From: Parabacteroides goldsteinii
Lineage (GTDB): Bacteria > Bacteroidota > Bacteroidia > Bacteroidales > Tannerellaceae
Length of the DNA: 64,000 nucleotides
Direction: 5' to 3'
Assembly: GCF_015550595.1 (NCBI RefSeq)
Contig: NZ_JADNBB010000022.1
Location: forward strand, 37,024 to 101,023
Part shown: positions 1 to 8,392 of the stretch, in pieces
Position numbering within the stretch: position 1 is the first letter of the stretch
Layout: each line of letters opens with the position of its first letter
Program-made: the position numbers and the translations under genes
The notes under the pieces: model-generated
What the model saw: the letters and a program-made list of their open reading frames with translations, nothing else
What the model was told of the DNA's origin: nothing
The model's database searches: none

Positions 1-1928
1 GCCGTTCAAACCTGTCTGATGGTAACGGTAGTACAAATGCCTCTTTGTTATATCGTGCCAACACATTCGATATTCGTTGGATGGAACGTGAAACACCGGA
101 AAGCGATTGGGGAACAACAGCCAGTGGTAAAGAAATGATTGGTGGTACGAATGAATATTTCAACAACCCGTATTGGCTACAATACCGGAAAGTAAACACG
201 ACCAACAAAAACCGCCTGACAGGTGGTATCACTTTGAAATATGACATTTTTGACTGGCTGTATGCACAGGGAGGTATAACTCGCGACGGCTTTAGCTTTG
301 AGTTCAGAAATGTACAGCCTTATGGCGCAGCCGCTGATGCAGCCGGCTATTTGCAGGAATATGAAAAGAACTATTCTGAAATGAACCTGAACTATTTGAT
401 CGGTTTCAATAAGGGATTCGGAGATTGGAATATCGGTGCAACAATCGGAGGTAACCGTCAGCGTAATATCACCAAACAATGGGGTACCGACGGCAATATC
501 AAAAGCTTCCTGGTTCCGGGATTTGAATCTGCCAACAATATCAGCAACCGTACCTATTTGAAAGACTATACCGAATATCGTGTTAATTCAGTTTATGCAA
601 CGGCCGACATAGGTTGGAAGAATCAGGTATTCTTAAACCTGACCGGACGTAACGACTGGTTCTCCACGCTGAATCCGGATCATAATCATTATTTCTATCC
701 TTCCGTAAGTTTGTCGTGGGTATTCAGCGATACCTTCGAAATGCCGGAATGGTTTACATTCGGTAAGGTTCGTGGATCGTATGCCTCTGCATCAAACGGG
801 ACAAATCCTTATCAGAATTATTTGACCTATAAATTACAGAACTATAAAATCAACGGTCAGTCTGTAGCGACAGTCAATAATAGCACAGTTCCTAACAGTA
901 TGTTGAAACCGGTACGTATCTCGGAATGGGAAGCAGGTTTGAACATCTCCTTCCTTAATAATCGCCTGACTTTGGATGCTGCTTATTATGTAAAGAATAC
1001 GAAAGATGACATTGCCCAGGTAACAACCAGTAATGCATCCGGTTTTTCATCTGCCATCCAGAATATCGGTGAAATCCAAAACAACGGTATAGAAATAATG
1101 GTGAACGCCGTACCGGTACAAACAAGCAAATTCCAGTGGAGTACGACTTTCAATATCGCTCATAATAATAGTGAAGTCAAATATCTAGGAGAAGGTGTAA
1201 GCAGTCTGAGTATTGACGGCGCAACATCCCGAAGCGGAAATGTGACCGTTAAGAACATCGTTGGAATGTCTTATGGAGAATTGGTCGGCTTCAAATATCA
1301 AAGAGACGACCAGGGAAACATCGTTTTCAAAGATGGTGTTGCACAGGCAACTACCAAAACGGAAAACTTAGGAAGCGGTGTTTATAACCTAACCGGAGGA
1401 TGGCGTAATGAATTTACATATAAAGACTGGACATTGTCTTTCCTGCTCGACTTCAAAGCCGGAGCCAAACTGTTTTCCGGAACAAACTACGGTCTGTATA
1501 GCGATGGTTTGCATAAAAACACATTGGAAGGCCGTGGAGATGATGGCAAAGGAACTATCATCGGGAAAGGTGTTATGCTTGACGAAAGCGGCAACTATGT
1601 AGCCAATAACGTTAAAGTATCAGCCCAAACTTATTGGCAAGGTATCGTAAGTAACAACATCGCAGAAGAATTTATTTATAATGCGAGCTTCATCAAGTTA
1701 CGTGAATTATCCCTTGGTTATACATTCCCGAAATCATTGTTAGGCAGACAGAATGTAGTGAAGGGCGCCTCTATTTCTCTGGTTGGACGTAACCTTTGGA
1801 CTATCCTGAAACATACCGACAATATCGATCCTGAATCTGCTTACAACAATACAAATGGGCAGGGATTAGAGTTGAACGGTTATCCTGCAACAAGAAGCAT
1901 TGGTTTCAACGTGAATGTTAAATTTTAA
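1..1928 (+). CDS. SusC/RagA-type TonB-dependent outer-membrane receptor, C-terminal part
   Basis: This is the C-terminal part (about 640 residues) of a TonB-dependent beta-barrel porin of the SusC family. The frame is open from the first bases, so the start, signal peptide, carboxypeptidase-like domain and plug lie upstream of the window. The visible part has the alternating aromatic and polar strands of the barrel, and ends with the terminal strand GFNVNVKF, whose last Phe is typical of barrel proteins. The lipoprotein partner SusD starts 17 bases downstream, so the two are cotranscribed and should form the usual lidded importer for a glycan or other large nutrient. The substrate cannot be read from this fragment. 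Confidence 0.93.
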   Translation, partial: RSNLSDGNGSTNASLLYRANTFDIRWMERETPESDWGTTASGKEMIGGTNEYFNNPYWLQYRKVNTTNKNRLTGGITLKYDIFDWLYAQGGITRDGFSFEFRNVQPYGAAADAAGYLQEYEKNYSEMNLNYLIGFNKGFGDWNIGATIGGNRQRNITKQWGTDGNIKSFLVPGFESANNISNRTYLKDYTEYRVNSVYATADIGWKNQVFLNLTGRNDWFSTLNPDHNHYFYPSVSLSWVFSDTFEMPEWFTFGKVRGSYASASNGTNPYQNYLTYKLQNYKINGQSVATVNNSTVPNSMLKPVRISEWEAGLNISFLNNRLTLDAAYYVKNTKDDIAQVTTSNASGFSSAIQNIGEIQNNGIEIMVNAVPVQTSKFQWSTTFNIAHNNSEVKYLGEGVSSLSIDGATSRSGNVTVKNIVGMSYGELVGFKYQRDDQGNIVFKDGVAQATTKTENLGSGVYNLTGGWRNEFTYKDWTLSFLLDFKAGAKLFSGTNYGLYSDGLHKNTLEGRGDDGKGTIIGKGVMLDESGNYVANNVKVSAQTYWQGIVSNNIAEEFIYNASFIKLRELSLGYTFPKSLLGRQNVVKGASISLVGRNLWTILKHTDNIDPESAYNNTNGQGLELNGYPATRSIGFNVNVKF

Positions 1929-1945
1929 TTTAATGCATTGGTAAT

Positions 1946-3544
1946 ATGAAAAAAGCAATATTATATGCTGCGGCGGCATTTTCATTAATGACAGGCGCAA
2001 CAAGCTGTAGTGATTTTGGAGACGTGAATAACGATCCGGAACAGATGACCCCAGCTATCTTGGATTTTAAACTGGTATTTACACAAGTCATGTCACAGGC
2101 TTGCGGTTCAGACTGGGATGTTTGGCGTAACGGCATGATTTATAGCGCATGTATGTTACAGCATACAACATCCGTCACTTGGGATTACGGTACATTTTAT
2201 GCCTATTCAGATGGATATAATGCTGCTTACTGGGATGGATTTTATAGTGGAGACAGAGCAGCCATCCGTAATGCCTACCTGGTAATGCAAGAATGGAAAG
2301 ACAGACCTGAGTATCAGAACGAATATCAAATGTGTCGTATTATACGGGCATTTATGTTCCATCGCATGACCGACTTGTATGGTGATGTACCTTATTTCGA
2401 TGCATCCAAAGGTATAGAAGGTCTCGGATACCCTAAATACGACACACAGCAGGCGATCTACAATGATTTGTTCAAGGAATTAGACGAAGCTCAGGCAGCC
2501 TTGAGTACTTCCGTTGCAACGACAGTAAGTAATGAAGATCCGCTTTATGGCGGAGATGTAACTAAATGGAAGAAGTTTGCCAATTCTTTGATGTTACGCC
2601 TGGCTATGCGTTTAACAAAAGTAGACCAGGCCACTGCCGAAACATGGGTGAAAAAAGCCATTTCCAACGGTTTGTTTGAAAGTGCAGCAGATAATGCGAT
2701 GGTAAAACATCCGGATGGTTTGGTTACCGACGATTCAGCCGAACCTTATGGAAAAGTACTGAGTCATGAAGATACCCAAGCTTTCTACCTGAGCGAGTTC
2801 TTTATCAATATGCTGAAAAACTCTAACGACCCTCGCCTGCCATTGATCGCCACAGTTTGTTCTAATCCTTCCGAAAAATGGCAAGGTGATTTTGATTTCG
2901 GAGATAATGACCCGTCCAAACAGGTCGGCTTGCCGGTTGGTTATGATACAAAAGGGAATGAGTGGGACTTGTCTAATGCTCCTGGCTATCCGGGAATTAA
3001 CTGGAGATCATACTATTCTTTACCGAACCGTCAGACCTACGCACGTCCGGATGCACCGACTATGCTACTGACTTACACCGAGAATCAGTTGTTACTGGCT
3101 GAAGCGGCTTACCGTGGCTGGGTTTCGGGTAATGCAAAAGATTATTATGAAGCAGGCGTAAGATCAGCTATGCAACAGTTCTCTTTCTATTCTGCTGCAG
3201 AAAGTTCTTACAATCGTTATCTGAATGCAGAGGCTATCGATAAATATCTGGCAGAGAATCCATTTGATCAATCCAAAGCTCTCGAGCAAATCAATACACA
3301 ATATTATATCACGACTTTCTGTGATGAATATGAAACATTTGCTAACTGGCGTCGTTCTGGTTATCCGGTATTAACTCCGGTAAACAAAAACTATTCAACT
3401 TGCGTTACGAACGGAACTATCCCGCGTCGTTTCCAATATCCTGTAACAGAAAGCCAAAACAACGAGGCTAACTATCAGGAGGCTATTGGTCGCATGAATG
3501 GTGGCGACAGAATGACCTCGCGTGTATGGTGGGATAAAGAATAA
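1946..3544 (+). CDS. SusD/RagB-family nutrient-binding outer-membrane lipoprotein
   Basis: This 532-residue lipoprotein is the surface ligand-binding lid of the SusC barrel encoded just upstream. It starts with a lipoprotein signal peptide, with the acylated Cys near residue 21 (TGATSCSDF). The body has the helical TPR-like SusD pattern, including RAFMFHRMTDLYGDVPYFD, the usual place where SusD proteins read RAYxYxxLxxLYGDVP. The C terminus (TSRVWWDKE) lacks the common WPIP ending, which suggests the SusD-like_2 branch. It is the last gene of its operon and is followed by a hairpin terminator. The ligand is unknown; no hydrolase gene lies beside the pair inside the window. Confidence 0.92.
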   Translation: MKKAILYAAAAFSLMTGATSCSDFGDVNNDPEQMTPAILDFKLVFTQVMSQACGSDWDVWRNGMIYSACMLQHTTSVTWDYGTFYAYSDGYNAAYWDGFYSGDRAAIRNAYLVMQEWKDRPEYQNEYQMCRIIRAFMFHRMTDLYGDVPYFDASKGIEGLGYPKYDTQQAIYNDLFKELDEAQAALSTSVATTVSNEDPLYGGDVTKWKKFANSLMLRLAMRLTKVDQATAETWVKKAISNGLFESAADNAMVKHPDGLVTDDSAEPYGKVLSHEDTQAFYLSEFFINMLKNSNDPRLPLIATVCSNPSEKWQGDFDFGDNDPSKQVGLPVGYDTKGNEWDLSNAPGYPGINWRSYYSLPNRQTYARPDAPTMLLTYTENQLLLAEAAYRGWVSGNAKDYYEAGVRSAMQQFSFYSAAESSYNRYLNAEAIDKYLAENPFDQSKALEQINTQYYITTFCDEYETFANWRRSGYPVLTPVNKNYSTCVTNGTIPRRFQYPVTESQNNEANYQEAIGRMNGGDRMTSRVWWDKE

Positions 3545-3562
3545 ATAAAGTTCTTACAAATG

Positions 3563-3600
3563 TTAAGGGGTAGCCGGCATAAAGCTGACTGCCCCTTTTC
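3563..3600. terminator. Bidirectional terminator between susD and the antiporter gene
   Basis: AAGGGG (3565-3570) pairs with CCCCTT (3592-3597), with further imperfect pairing of TAGC with GCTG inside, followed by a T-rich tract. It sits between two convergent genes and can serve both. Confidence 0.7.
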
Positions 3601-3609
3601 TTTATATAT

Positions 3610-5871
3610 TTACTCTCCTTTTATCAACTCCTGTATCTTACTCTTGTCACCCACAACCCATACCAGGTCATCCATTTCAAAAATCGTATCGTTGTCCGGT
3701 GTTATCAGGGAATCGCCATTACGCTCAAGGCCAACGATCAGGCAATTATACCGGTGACCTACATTCGACTGTGTAATACTTTGGCCAAGAAATGGGAAAC
3801 TTTCGTCGACAATAAATGAGTTGACTGTAATCTCTTCCGGTTGGTTACCACAACAGTCATCTCCATTCTGCTGATCTTCCAGTTTAGCCTGGAATGCTTT
3901 CAGCTGTTCATCCGTACCCACTACAACCACTTTGTCTTGCGGATAGATATGGTCGGAGCCTCCTGGAATATAAATTTTATAATCTCCCCGGATGATCTCT
4001 ACAATACTTACGCCGAAGTCTTTCCGGAGAGGCAATTCTGCCAACGACTTCCCTGCATAGGGTGAACAAGGAGAAACCGGCACTACGGCCAGATGAATGT
4101 CTTTATCACTCAACTGCTTGTTGAAACTCGTCTTCAACGGGTTACGCTTGCGGTCTACTTCCTCGCGGCGGTTTAAATTAGTAAGGAAATGGGCTTCCAG
4201 TTTGGAGTACTGGTTCAGATCGCGACGGAATAAAATAATCAGGATCAAGACACCAACGGCAATAATCGCACCGATACCATACTGCACATGATAATACTTG
4301 ATCAATACGATCGAAACGAACAGAATAGCCACAAACACCCTGAACAACACAAGTGCCACCAGTTTCCCATGATTATATTTGTTATCCTTCCACAGACTCA
4401 TAAACAACTCCGGCGAGTTATTCTTATTTGCCACCAGCCCGGCCAGAAAAGGGGTCATAAGGATAAGTGTCAATACACTCATAATGATATTTCCCCACAT
4501 TTCCATAGCTGGAAATTTCTCAACCATCAGCGGATGAATCACCTTAGTAGACAACAATAGGATAGCTGTCAATAATACGGAATGGATCAATATCTTTCCA
4601 ACGTACAATTTCAGCAACTTCCGCCAATCGCTATCATGATTAATCGTCTTCGATCCGGAAGAATACCGGTCGAGAAAATCACGCGCCTTATCCGGCAATA
4701 TTCTGTATAGCCATTCTGCAAACGGTCCCGACAGGCGGATAAAGTAAGGAGTCGTAAAAGTTGTTATCACCGAGACTGCCACAATGATCGGATACACAAA
4801 GTCGTCGAGCACCTTCAACGATACTCCTAAAGCTGCAATAATAAAGGCAAACTCTCCTATCTGCGCCAAGCTAAAACCCGATTGTATAGATGTTTTAAGC
4901 GGTTGTCCCGACAACAAGACACCGAATGAAGAGAAGAAAGCCTTCCCGACAATAGTAACCAACGTAATCAGAATTACCGGCCATGCATATTGTACCAGGA
5001 CCGCCGGGTCGATCAACATCCCTACCGAAACGAAAAAGATAGCTCCGAACAGGTCTTTCACCGGTTTGATAATATGTTCGATACGCTCCGCCTCAATCGT
5101 CTCCGCCAGGATCGATCCCATAATAAAAGCTCCAAGTGCAGCTGAGAAACCGGTCTTCGTTGCCACTACCACCATTCCCAGACACAATCCTAAGGCTATT
5201 ACCAGCAACGTTTCATCATTCATCAGCTTCCTTACCTTTTTCAACAAAGCCGGAATAACGAAAATACCGACTAAGAACCAAAGAATCAGAAAGAAAGCGA
5301 CCTTCAGGATACTACCTATCATTTCTTCTCCTGCAAACTCCTGGCTCACCGCCATAGTCGAGAGCAATACCATCATGATTATGGCCACCAGGTCTTCCAC
5401 CACCAACGTCCCGAACACGATCCCGGTAAAACGTTGGTTCCTCAGCCCCAAATCATCAAAGGCTTTTATGATAATAGTAGTCGACGACATCGACAACATC
5501 CCTCCCAGGAAGATGGAATTCATCGTAGACCATCCCAGCAGATGCCCGATCAAATACCCCACGATCAGCATCGTTATCACCTCCGTCATCGCCGTGATAA
5601 AGGCGGTAGACCCCACATTCATCAGCTTTTTAAAACTAAACTCGAGCCCGAGGGCAAACAATAGGAAGACGACTCCCATCTCCGCCCAGAGATTAATGTT
5701 TTCAACATCGACAACCGTCGGAAAGATGTGGATATAAGGCCCGGCCAATAACCCGGCCACGATATATCCCAGCACGAGCGGTTGTTTCAGCCATTTAAAT
5801 AATAGGGTTATTACACCTGCAGATATAAGGATCAAAGCCAGATCGGAAATCAAATCGGGTAAATGCGACAT
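3610..5871 (-). CDS. CPA2-family cation:proton antiporter with two TrkA-C (RCK_C) domains
   Basis: This 753-residue inner-membrane protein is a KefB/YbaL-like monovalent cation:proton antiporter. Residues 1 to about 400 form the Na+/H+ exchanger fold, with the typical start (LALILISAGVITLLFKWLKQ, then GYIVAGLLAGP) and FLLFALGLEFSFKKL. Residues about 425-570 add further membrane segments. Two cytoplasmic RCK_C domains follow at about 590-665 and 678-753. RCK_C domains bind ions or nucleotides and gate such transporters. No full RCK_N Rossmann domain is visible, which differs from classical KefB/KefC. The gene stands alone, divergent from the esterase gene. A likely role is K+ or Na+ and pH homeostasis; the ion cannot be read from sequence. 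Confidence 0.88.
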   Translation of the reverse strand: MSHLPDLISDLALILISAGVITLLFKWLKQPLVLGYIVAGLLAGPYIHIFPTVVDVENINLWAEMGVVFLLFALGLEFSFKKLMNVGSTAFITAMTEVITMLIVGYLIGHLLGWSTMNSIFLGGMLSMSSTTIIIKAFDDLGLRNQRFTGIVFGTLVVEDLVAIIMMVLLSTMAVSQEFAGEEMIGSILKVAFFLILWFLVGIFVIPALLKKVRKLMNDETLLVIALGLCLGMVVVATKTGFSAALGAFIMGSILAETIEAERIEHIIKPVKDLFGAIFFVSVGMLIDPAVLVQYAWPVILITLVTIVGKAFFSSFGVLLSGQPLKTSIQSGFSLAQIGEFAFIIAALGVSLKVLDDFVYPIIVAVSVITTFTTPYFIRLSGPFAEWLYRILPDKARDFLDRYSSGSKTINHDSDWRKLLKLYVGKILIHSVLLTAILLLSTKVIHPLMVEKFPAMEMWGNIIMSVLTLILMTPFLAGLVANKNNSPELFMSLWKDNKYNHGKLVALVLFRVFVAILFVSIVLIKYYHVQYGIGAIIAVGVLILIILFRRDLNQYSKLEAHFLTNLNRREEVDRKRNPLKTSFNKQLSDKDIHLAVVPVSPCSPYAGKSLAELPLRKDFGVSIVEIIRGDYKIYIPGGSDHIYPQDKVVVVGTDEQLKAFQAKLEDQQNGDDCCGNQPEEITVNSFIVDESFPFLGQSITQSNVGHRYNCLIVGLERNGDSLITPDNDTIFEMDDLVWVVGDKSKIQELIKGE

Positions 5872-5951
5872 ACGTAATTATTGATTAGTAAGTTTCGTAA
5901 ACAAAAATAACATTTTCTGACGTTTTATCAAGCATAGCTCTCCGTTTTTTC

Positions 5952-5960
5952 TAACTTTGC
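5952..5960 (+). promoter_or_regulatory. Bacteroidetes -7 promoter element upstream of the esterase gene
   Basis: TAACTTTGC matches the Bacteroidetes -7 consensus TAnnTTTG about 58 bases upstream of the esterase start. No convincing -33 TTTG lies at the ideal 19-21 base spacing. Confidence 0.5.
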
Positions 5961-6018
5961 CTTCCGTATTTACAAGCTGTTTACAGGCAAAGAACTATTC
6001 ATTTAATACTGTCAGTAC

Positions 6019-6885
6019 ATGAAAAACAAATTATTCATCAGTCTTGTTCTGTGCATCCTGTTCAATCTGAACGGAATGGCTCAGAGCGCCGTCTTCGAAT
6101 CGCTGAAATTCGATAGTAAGAAACTAGGTAAAGAGGTATCCTACTCGATATACCTGCCGTCCGATTACAACACCTCGCAACGTAATTACCCGGTGCTCTA
6201 CCTGTTGCACGGCTACACGGACGATGAAACCATGTGGATACAGACTGGTGAAGTAAAAGAAATTGCCGACAAAGCGATCAGCAGCGGCGACGCCTCACAA
6301 ATGATCATCGTGATGCCCAATGCCTGGGATACCTGGTACATCAACCAATACGATGGCAAAGCCCCTTACGAAGATATGTTCTTTGAAGAACTGATCCCCT
6401 ATATCGAAAAGACCTACCGCACCCGCAGCCGTCAGGAGTTCCGTGCCATTGCCGGGCTTTCGATGGGTGGCTACGGCTCCTTCCTTTACTCGCTGCATCA
6501 CCCGGAAATGTTCGCCGCCTGTGCACCGCTCAGCGCTGCTGTTTTCGATGACAGCGTAATGGAAAAACGTCAGGCCCAATCGCATAAAGACCTGTTCAGC
6601 CGCCTGTTCGGCCCCGGACTCGACTACTGGCATCAGAACAGCGTATTGAAAATGCTATCCGAACTCGATAAAGACAATCTGCCCCGCATCCGCTATTATA
6701 TCGACTGCGGAGACAAAGACGGCCTGTTGGAAGGTAATTTCCAGGCCCATAAGATCATGCAGGAGAAAGGAATGAAACACGAATTCCGTGTACGCGGCGG
6801 CGGACATACCTGGTTATACTGGCGCACCGCTCTCCCGGAAGTACTCAGTTTCGTGAGCGGTGCCTTCCGCCGGAACCAACAATAA
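6019..6885 (+). CDS. Exported putative esterase of the CE1 / FrmB-like alpha/beta-hydrolase type
   Basis: This 288-residue protein has a clear signal peptide (about residues 1-22, ending NGMAQ), so it acts in the periplasm or at the cell surface. It belongs to the esterase D/feruloyl-esterase type of alpha/beta hydrolase. The strand YPVLYLLHGYTDDETMW forms the oxyanion region, GLSMGG carries the nucleophile Ser, the Asp is probably in YIDCGDKDG, and the His is in GGGHTWLYW. Bacteroidetes relatives remove acetyl or feruloyl groups from xylan and other polysaccharides, or act as S-formylglutathione hydrolases. The signal peptide favours glycan deacylation. No xylanase gene is nearby, so the substrate is open. 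It is a single gene, convergent with the isoaspartyl peptidase gene 7 bases away. Confidence 0.85.
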   Translation: MKNKLFISLVLCILFNLNGMAQSAVFESLKFDSKKLGKEVSYSIYLPSDYNTSQRNYPVLYLLHGYTDDETMWIQTGEVKEIADKAISSGDASQMIIVMPNAWDTWYINQYDGKAPYEDMFFEELIPYIEKTYRTRSRQEFRAIAGLSMGGYGSFLYSLHHPEMFAACAPLSAAVFDDSVMEKRQAQSHKDLFSRLFGPGLDYWHQNSVLKMLSELDKDNLPRIRYYIDCGDKDGLLEGNFQAHKIMQEKGMKHEFRVRGGGHTWLYWRTALPEVLSFVSGAFRRNQQ

Positions 6886-6892
6886 AGACAAC

Positions 6893-7891
6893 TTATTCGG
6901 TAAAGCGAACCATCGCTTTACCGATACCCACCTTCTTTTCGATCCCGGAACGGCCTTTTTCCTTATACAGATACCCCCGAAACATACCAGTGGTATTAAA
7001 AGGAAAAGCGATATTTCCATCCTTATCGACAGCGATCAGACCACCTTCACCGGCATTGACATTCAACTCCGTATTGATAATATAACCGGCCGCCTGTTCC
7101 ACCGGTTCCTTCAGGTATTTATACCGGGCACACAGGTTAAAAGCTACGGCATGACGGATGAAATATTCGCCATGACCGGTACAGGATACGGCACAACTCT
7201 GATTATCGGCATACGTTCCGGCACCGATCACCGGAGAATCGCCGATACGTCCCCATTTCTTTTTAAACGTACCGCCGGTACTGGTTCCGGCTGTCAGGTT
7301 TCCCTGCTTATCCAGGACAACGCAGCCGACCGTCCCGTTCTTCCGGCTTTCCTGCTTCAGCTTATCGATCCATTCCAGCGTTTTGGGAGTAGCGAAATAC
7401 ATATTATCATCAACCAACTCCAATCCCTGTTCGGCAGCAAAAGCGTCAGCTCCCGTACCACTCAGCATAACATGAGGAGACTTTGTTTTAACGGCATAAG
7501 CGGCATTGATCGGGTTCTTTATCGTCTTAACTCCGGCAACCGCTCCGGCAGAGAGATCCTTCCCTTCCATAATGGAGGCATCCAGTTCGAAAGTCCCTTC
7601 GGCCGTACAGGTGGCACCCTTTCCGGCATTGAATAACGGATTGTTCTCAAAATAATTGATCACAGCCATGACAGCCTGCGGGCCTTCGCCACCAGCGGCA
7701 AGAATACAGTCGCCGATCATCAAAGCGGAATCAAGCGCCGCATAATATTGGGCTGAACGCACAGGATCGCTTTCCAGTTTGGCCACATCTCCCGCTCCAC
7801 CATGTACAACGATTACATACTCACGGACTTGCGCCTGTGCCAGAAAACTACCGGTTAGTAATAGAATAATAAAGAAGGTATTTCTTAACAT
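6893..7891 (-). CDS. Exported isoaspartyl peptidase / plant-type L-asparaginase (Ntn hydrolase)
   Basis: This is a 332-residue plant-type asparaginase/isoaspartyl dipeptidase (N-terminal nucleophile hydrolase, peptidase family T2). The frame is open 31 codons further upstream, but the start at 7891 is chosen because it gives a clean signal peptide (MLRNTFFIILLLTG, ending AQAQ). VVHGGAGD near the N terminus is the family hallmark. Autocleavage is expected before the Thr of GTVGCVVLDKQGNLTAGTST, giving alpha and beta chains. Substrate residues follow in RIGDSPVIGAGTYAD. The enzyme would release aspartate from isoaspartyl peptides or hydrolyse asparagine in the periplasm. It is a single gene. 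Confidence 0.9.
   Translation of the reverse strand: MLRNTFFIILLLTGSFLAQAQVREYVIVVHGGAGDVAKLESDPVRSAQYYAALDSALMIGDCILAAGGEGPQAVMAVINYFENNPLFNAGKGATCTAEGTFELDASIMEGKDLSAGAVAGVKTIKNPINAAYAVKTKSPHVMLSGTGADAFAAEQGLELVDDNMYFATPKTLEWIDKLKQESRKNGTVGCVVLDKQGNLTAGTSTGGTFKKKWGRIGDSPVIGAGTYADNQSCAVSCTGHGEYFIRHAVAFNLCARYKYLKEPVEQAAGYIINTELNVNAGEGGLIAVDKDGNIAFPFNTTGMFRGYLYKEKGRSGIEKKVGIGKAMVRFTE
6897..6924. other. Perfect 12-bp hairpin at the convergent gene ends
   Basis: TCGGTAAAGCGA (6897-6908) and TCGCTTTACCGA (6913-6924) form a perfect stem with a 4-base loop ACCA. It lies inside the last codons of the isoaspartyl peptidase gene, 12 bases past the esterase stop. There is no T tract on either side, so it may stabilise 3' ends rather than act as a classical terminator. 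Confidence 0.55.
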
Positions 7892-8014
7892 AATAATTAG
7901 TATTAAGTTGATATAAATAATCAGTTGAATGAAAAGGTTCCAGCGATCAATTGTTTCAAGTATCGACAGAGAAGATCCCCTCAATAAGATAGAACCTACA
8001 ATTTAAAAGTTCCA

Positions 8015-8163
8015 TCTTCATAAATCACTTTTCAGATTAATACTTTTGATACTCAGCAGTATACGCTGAAGTTCCTTATATACAAGAAGTATAATTCCCA
8101 TACGTAACTTCAGCGTAATCCACTTAGATACAGAACTTTCCACTCAAAAGTGATTTATGAAGA
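8015..8163. repeat. 149-bp imperfect inverted-repeat element
   Basis: The outer arms TCTTCATAAATCACTTTT (8015-8032) and AAAAGTGATTTATGAAGA (8146-8163) are perfect 18-bp inverted repeats. Inner arms TACGCTGAAGTT (8062-8073) and AACTTCAGCGTA (8106-8117) are also perfect, and lie almost symmetrically inside. The sequence between the blocks is diverged. The design resembles a miniature inverted-repeat element or a folded RNA. No target-site duplication is visible. Confidence 0.6.
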
Positions 8164-8201
8164 CAGGGTAAAGCAATATCCCCTACTAAGTAATTGAGCG
8201 T

Positions 8202-8235
8202 ACCCTTTAGGGAAGGACAGCTTTCCCTAAAGGGT
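8202..8235. other. Strong 13-bp hairpin
   Basis: ACCCTTTAGGGAA (8202-8214) pairs perfectly with TTCCCTAAAGGGT (8223-8235) across an 8-base loop. It is followed by GC-rich sequence instead of a T tract, so it is not a standard terminator. It lies about 158 bases downstream of the GH92 stop, when read on the minus strand. Confidence 0.55.
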
Positions 8236-8392
8236 GGGCGGCCCGGCCCTATAGAGTTGCAACTCCCGCTAAACTATACCACAGTCTTATCTTAGGCAAG
8301 CCAGTTGGGTGCCGACCCATTTTAAATAAGCGCCGACCCATTCCCGAAAAGCTGCCGAGCGATCCGGAAAAACCTGCCGCCCCGTTGGCATA

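Larger units (their letters stand above)
7892..8392. other. 500-base gene-free stretch with structured repeats
   Basis: No convincing gene is seen. The stretch holds a 149-bp imperfect inverted-repeat element (8015-8163), a strong hairpin (8202-8235) and two copies of GCCGACCCATT (8311-8321 and 8332-8342). The base composition shifts from AT-rich to GC-rich around 8230. A non-coding RNA is possible but unproven. Confidence 0.5.

Noticed and set aside
4784..5737. Long plus-strand frame opposite the antiporter gene
   Set aside because: It is a mirror of the antiporter coding sequence, with biased residues and no motif.
6860..7636. Plus-strand frame opposite the isoaspartyl peptidase
   Set aside because: It is antisense to a clear enzyme gene and has no recognisable protein features.
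7892..7984. Upstream extension of the isoaspartyl peptidase
   Set aside because: It would bury the signal peptide behind 31 residues; the start at 7891 gives a normal exported protein.
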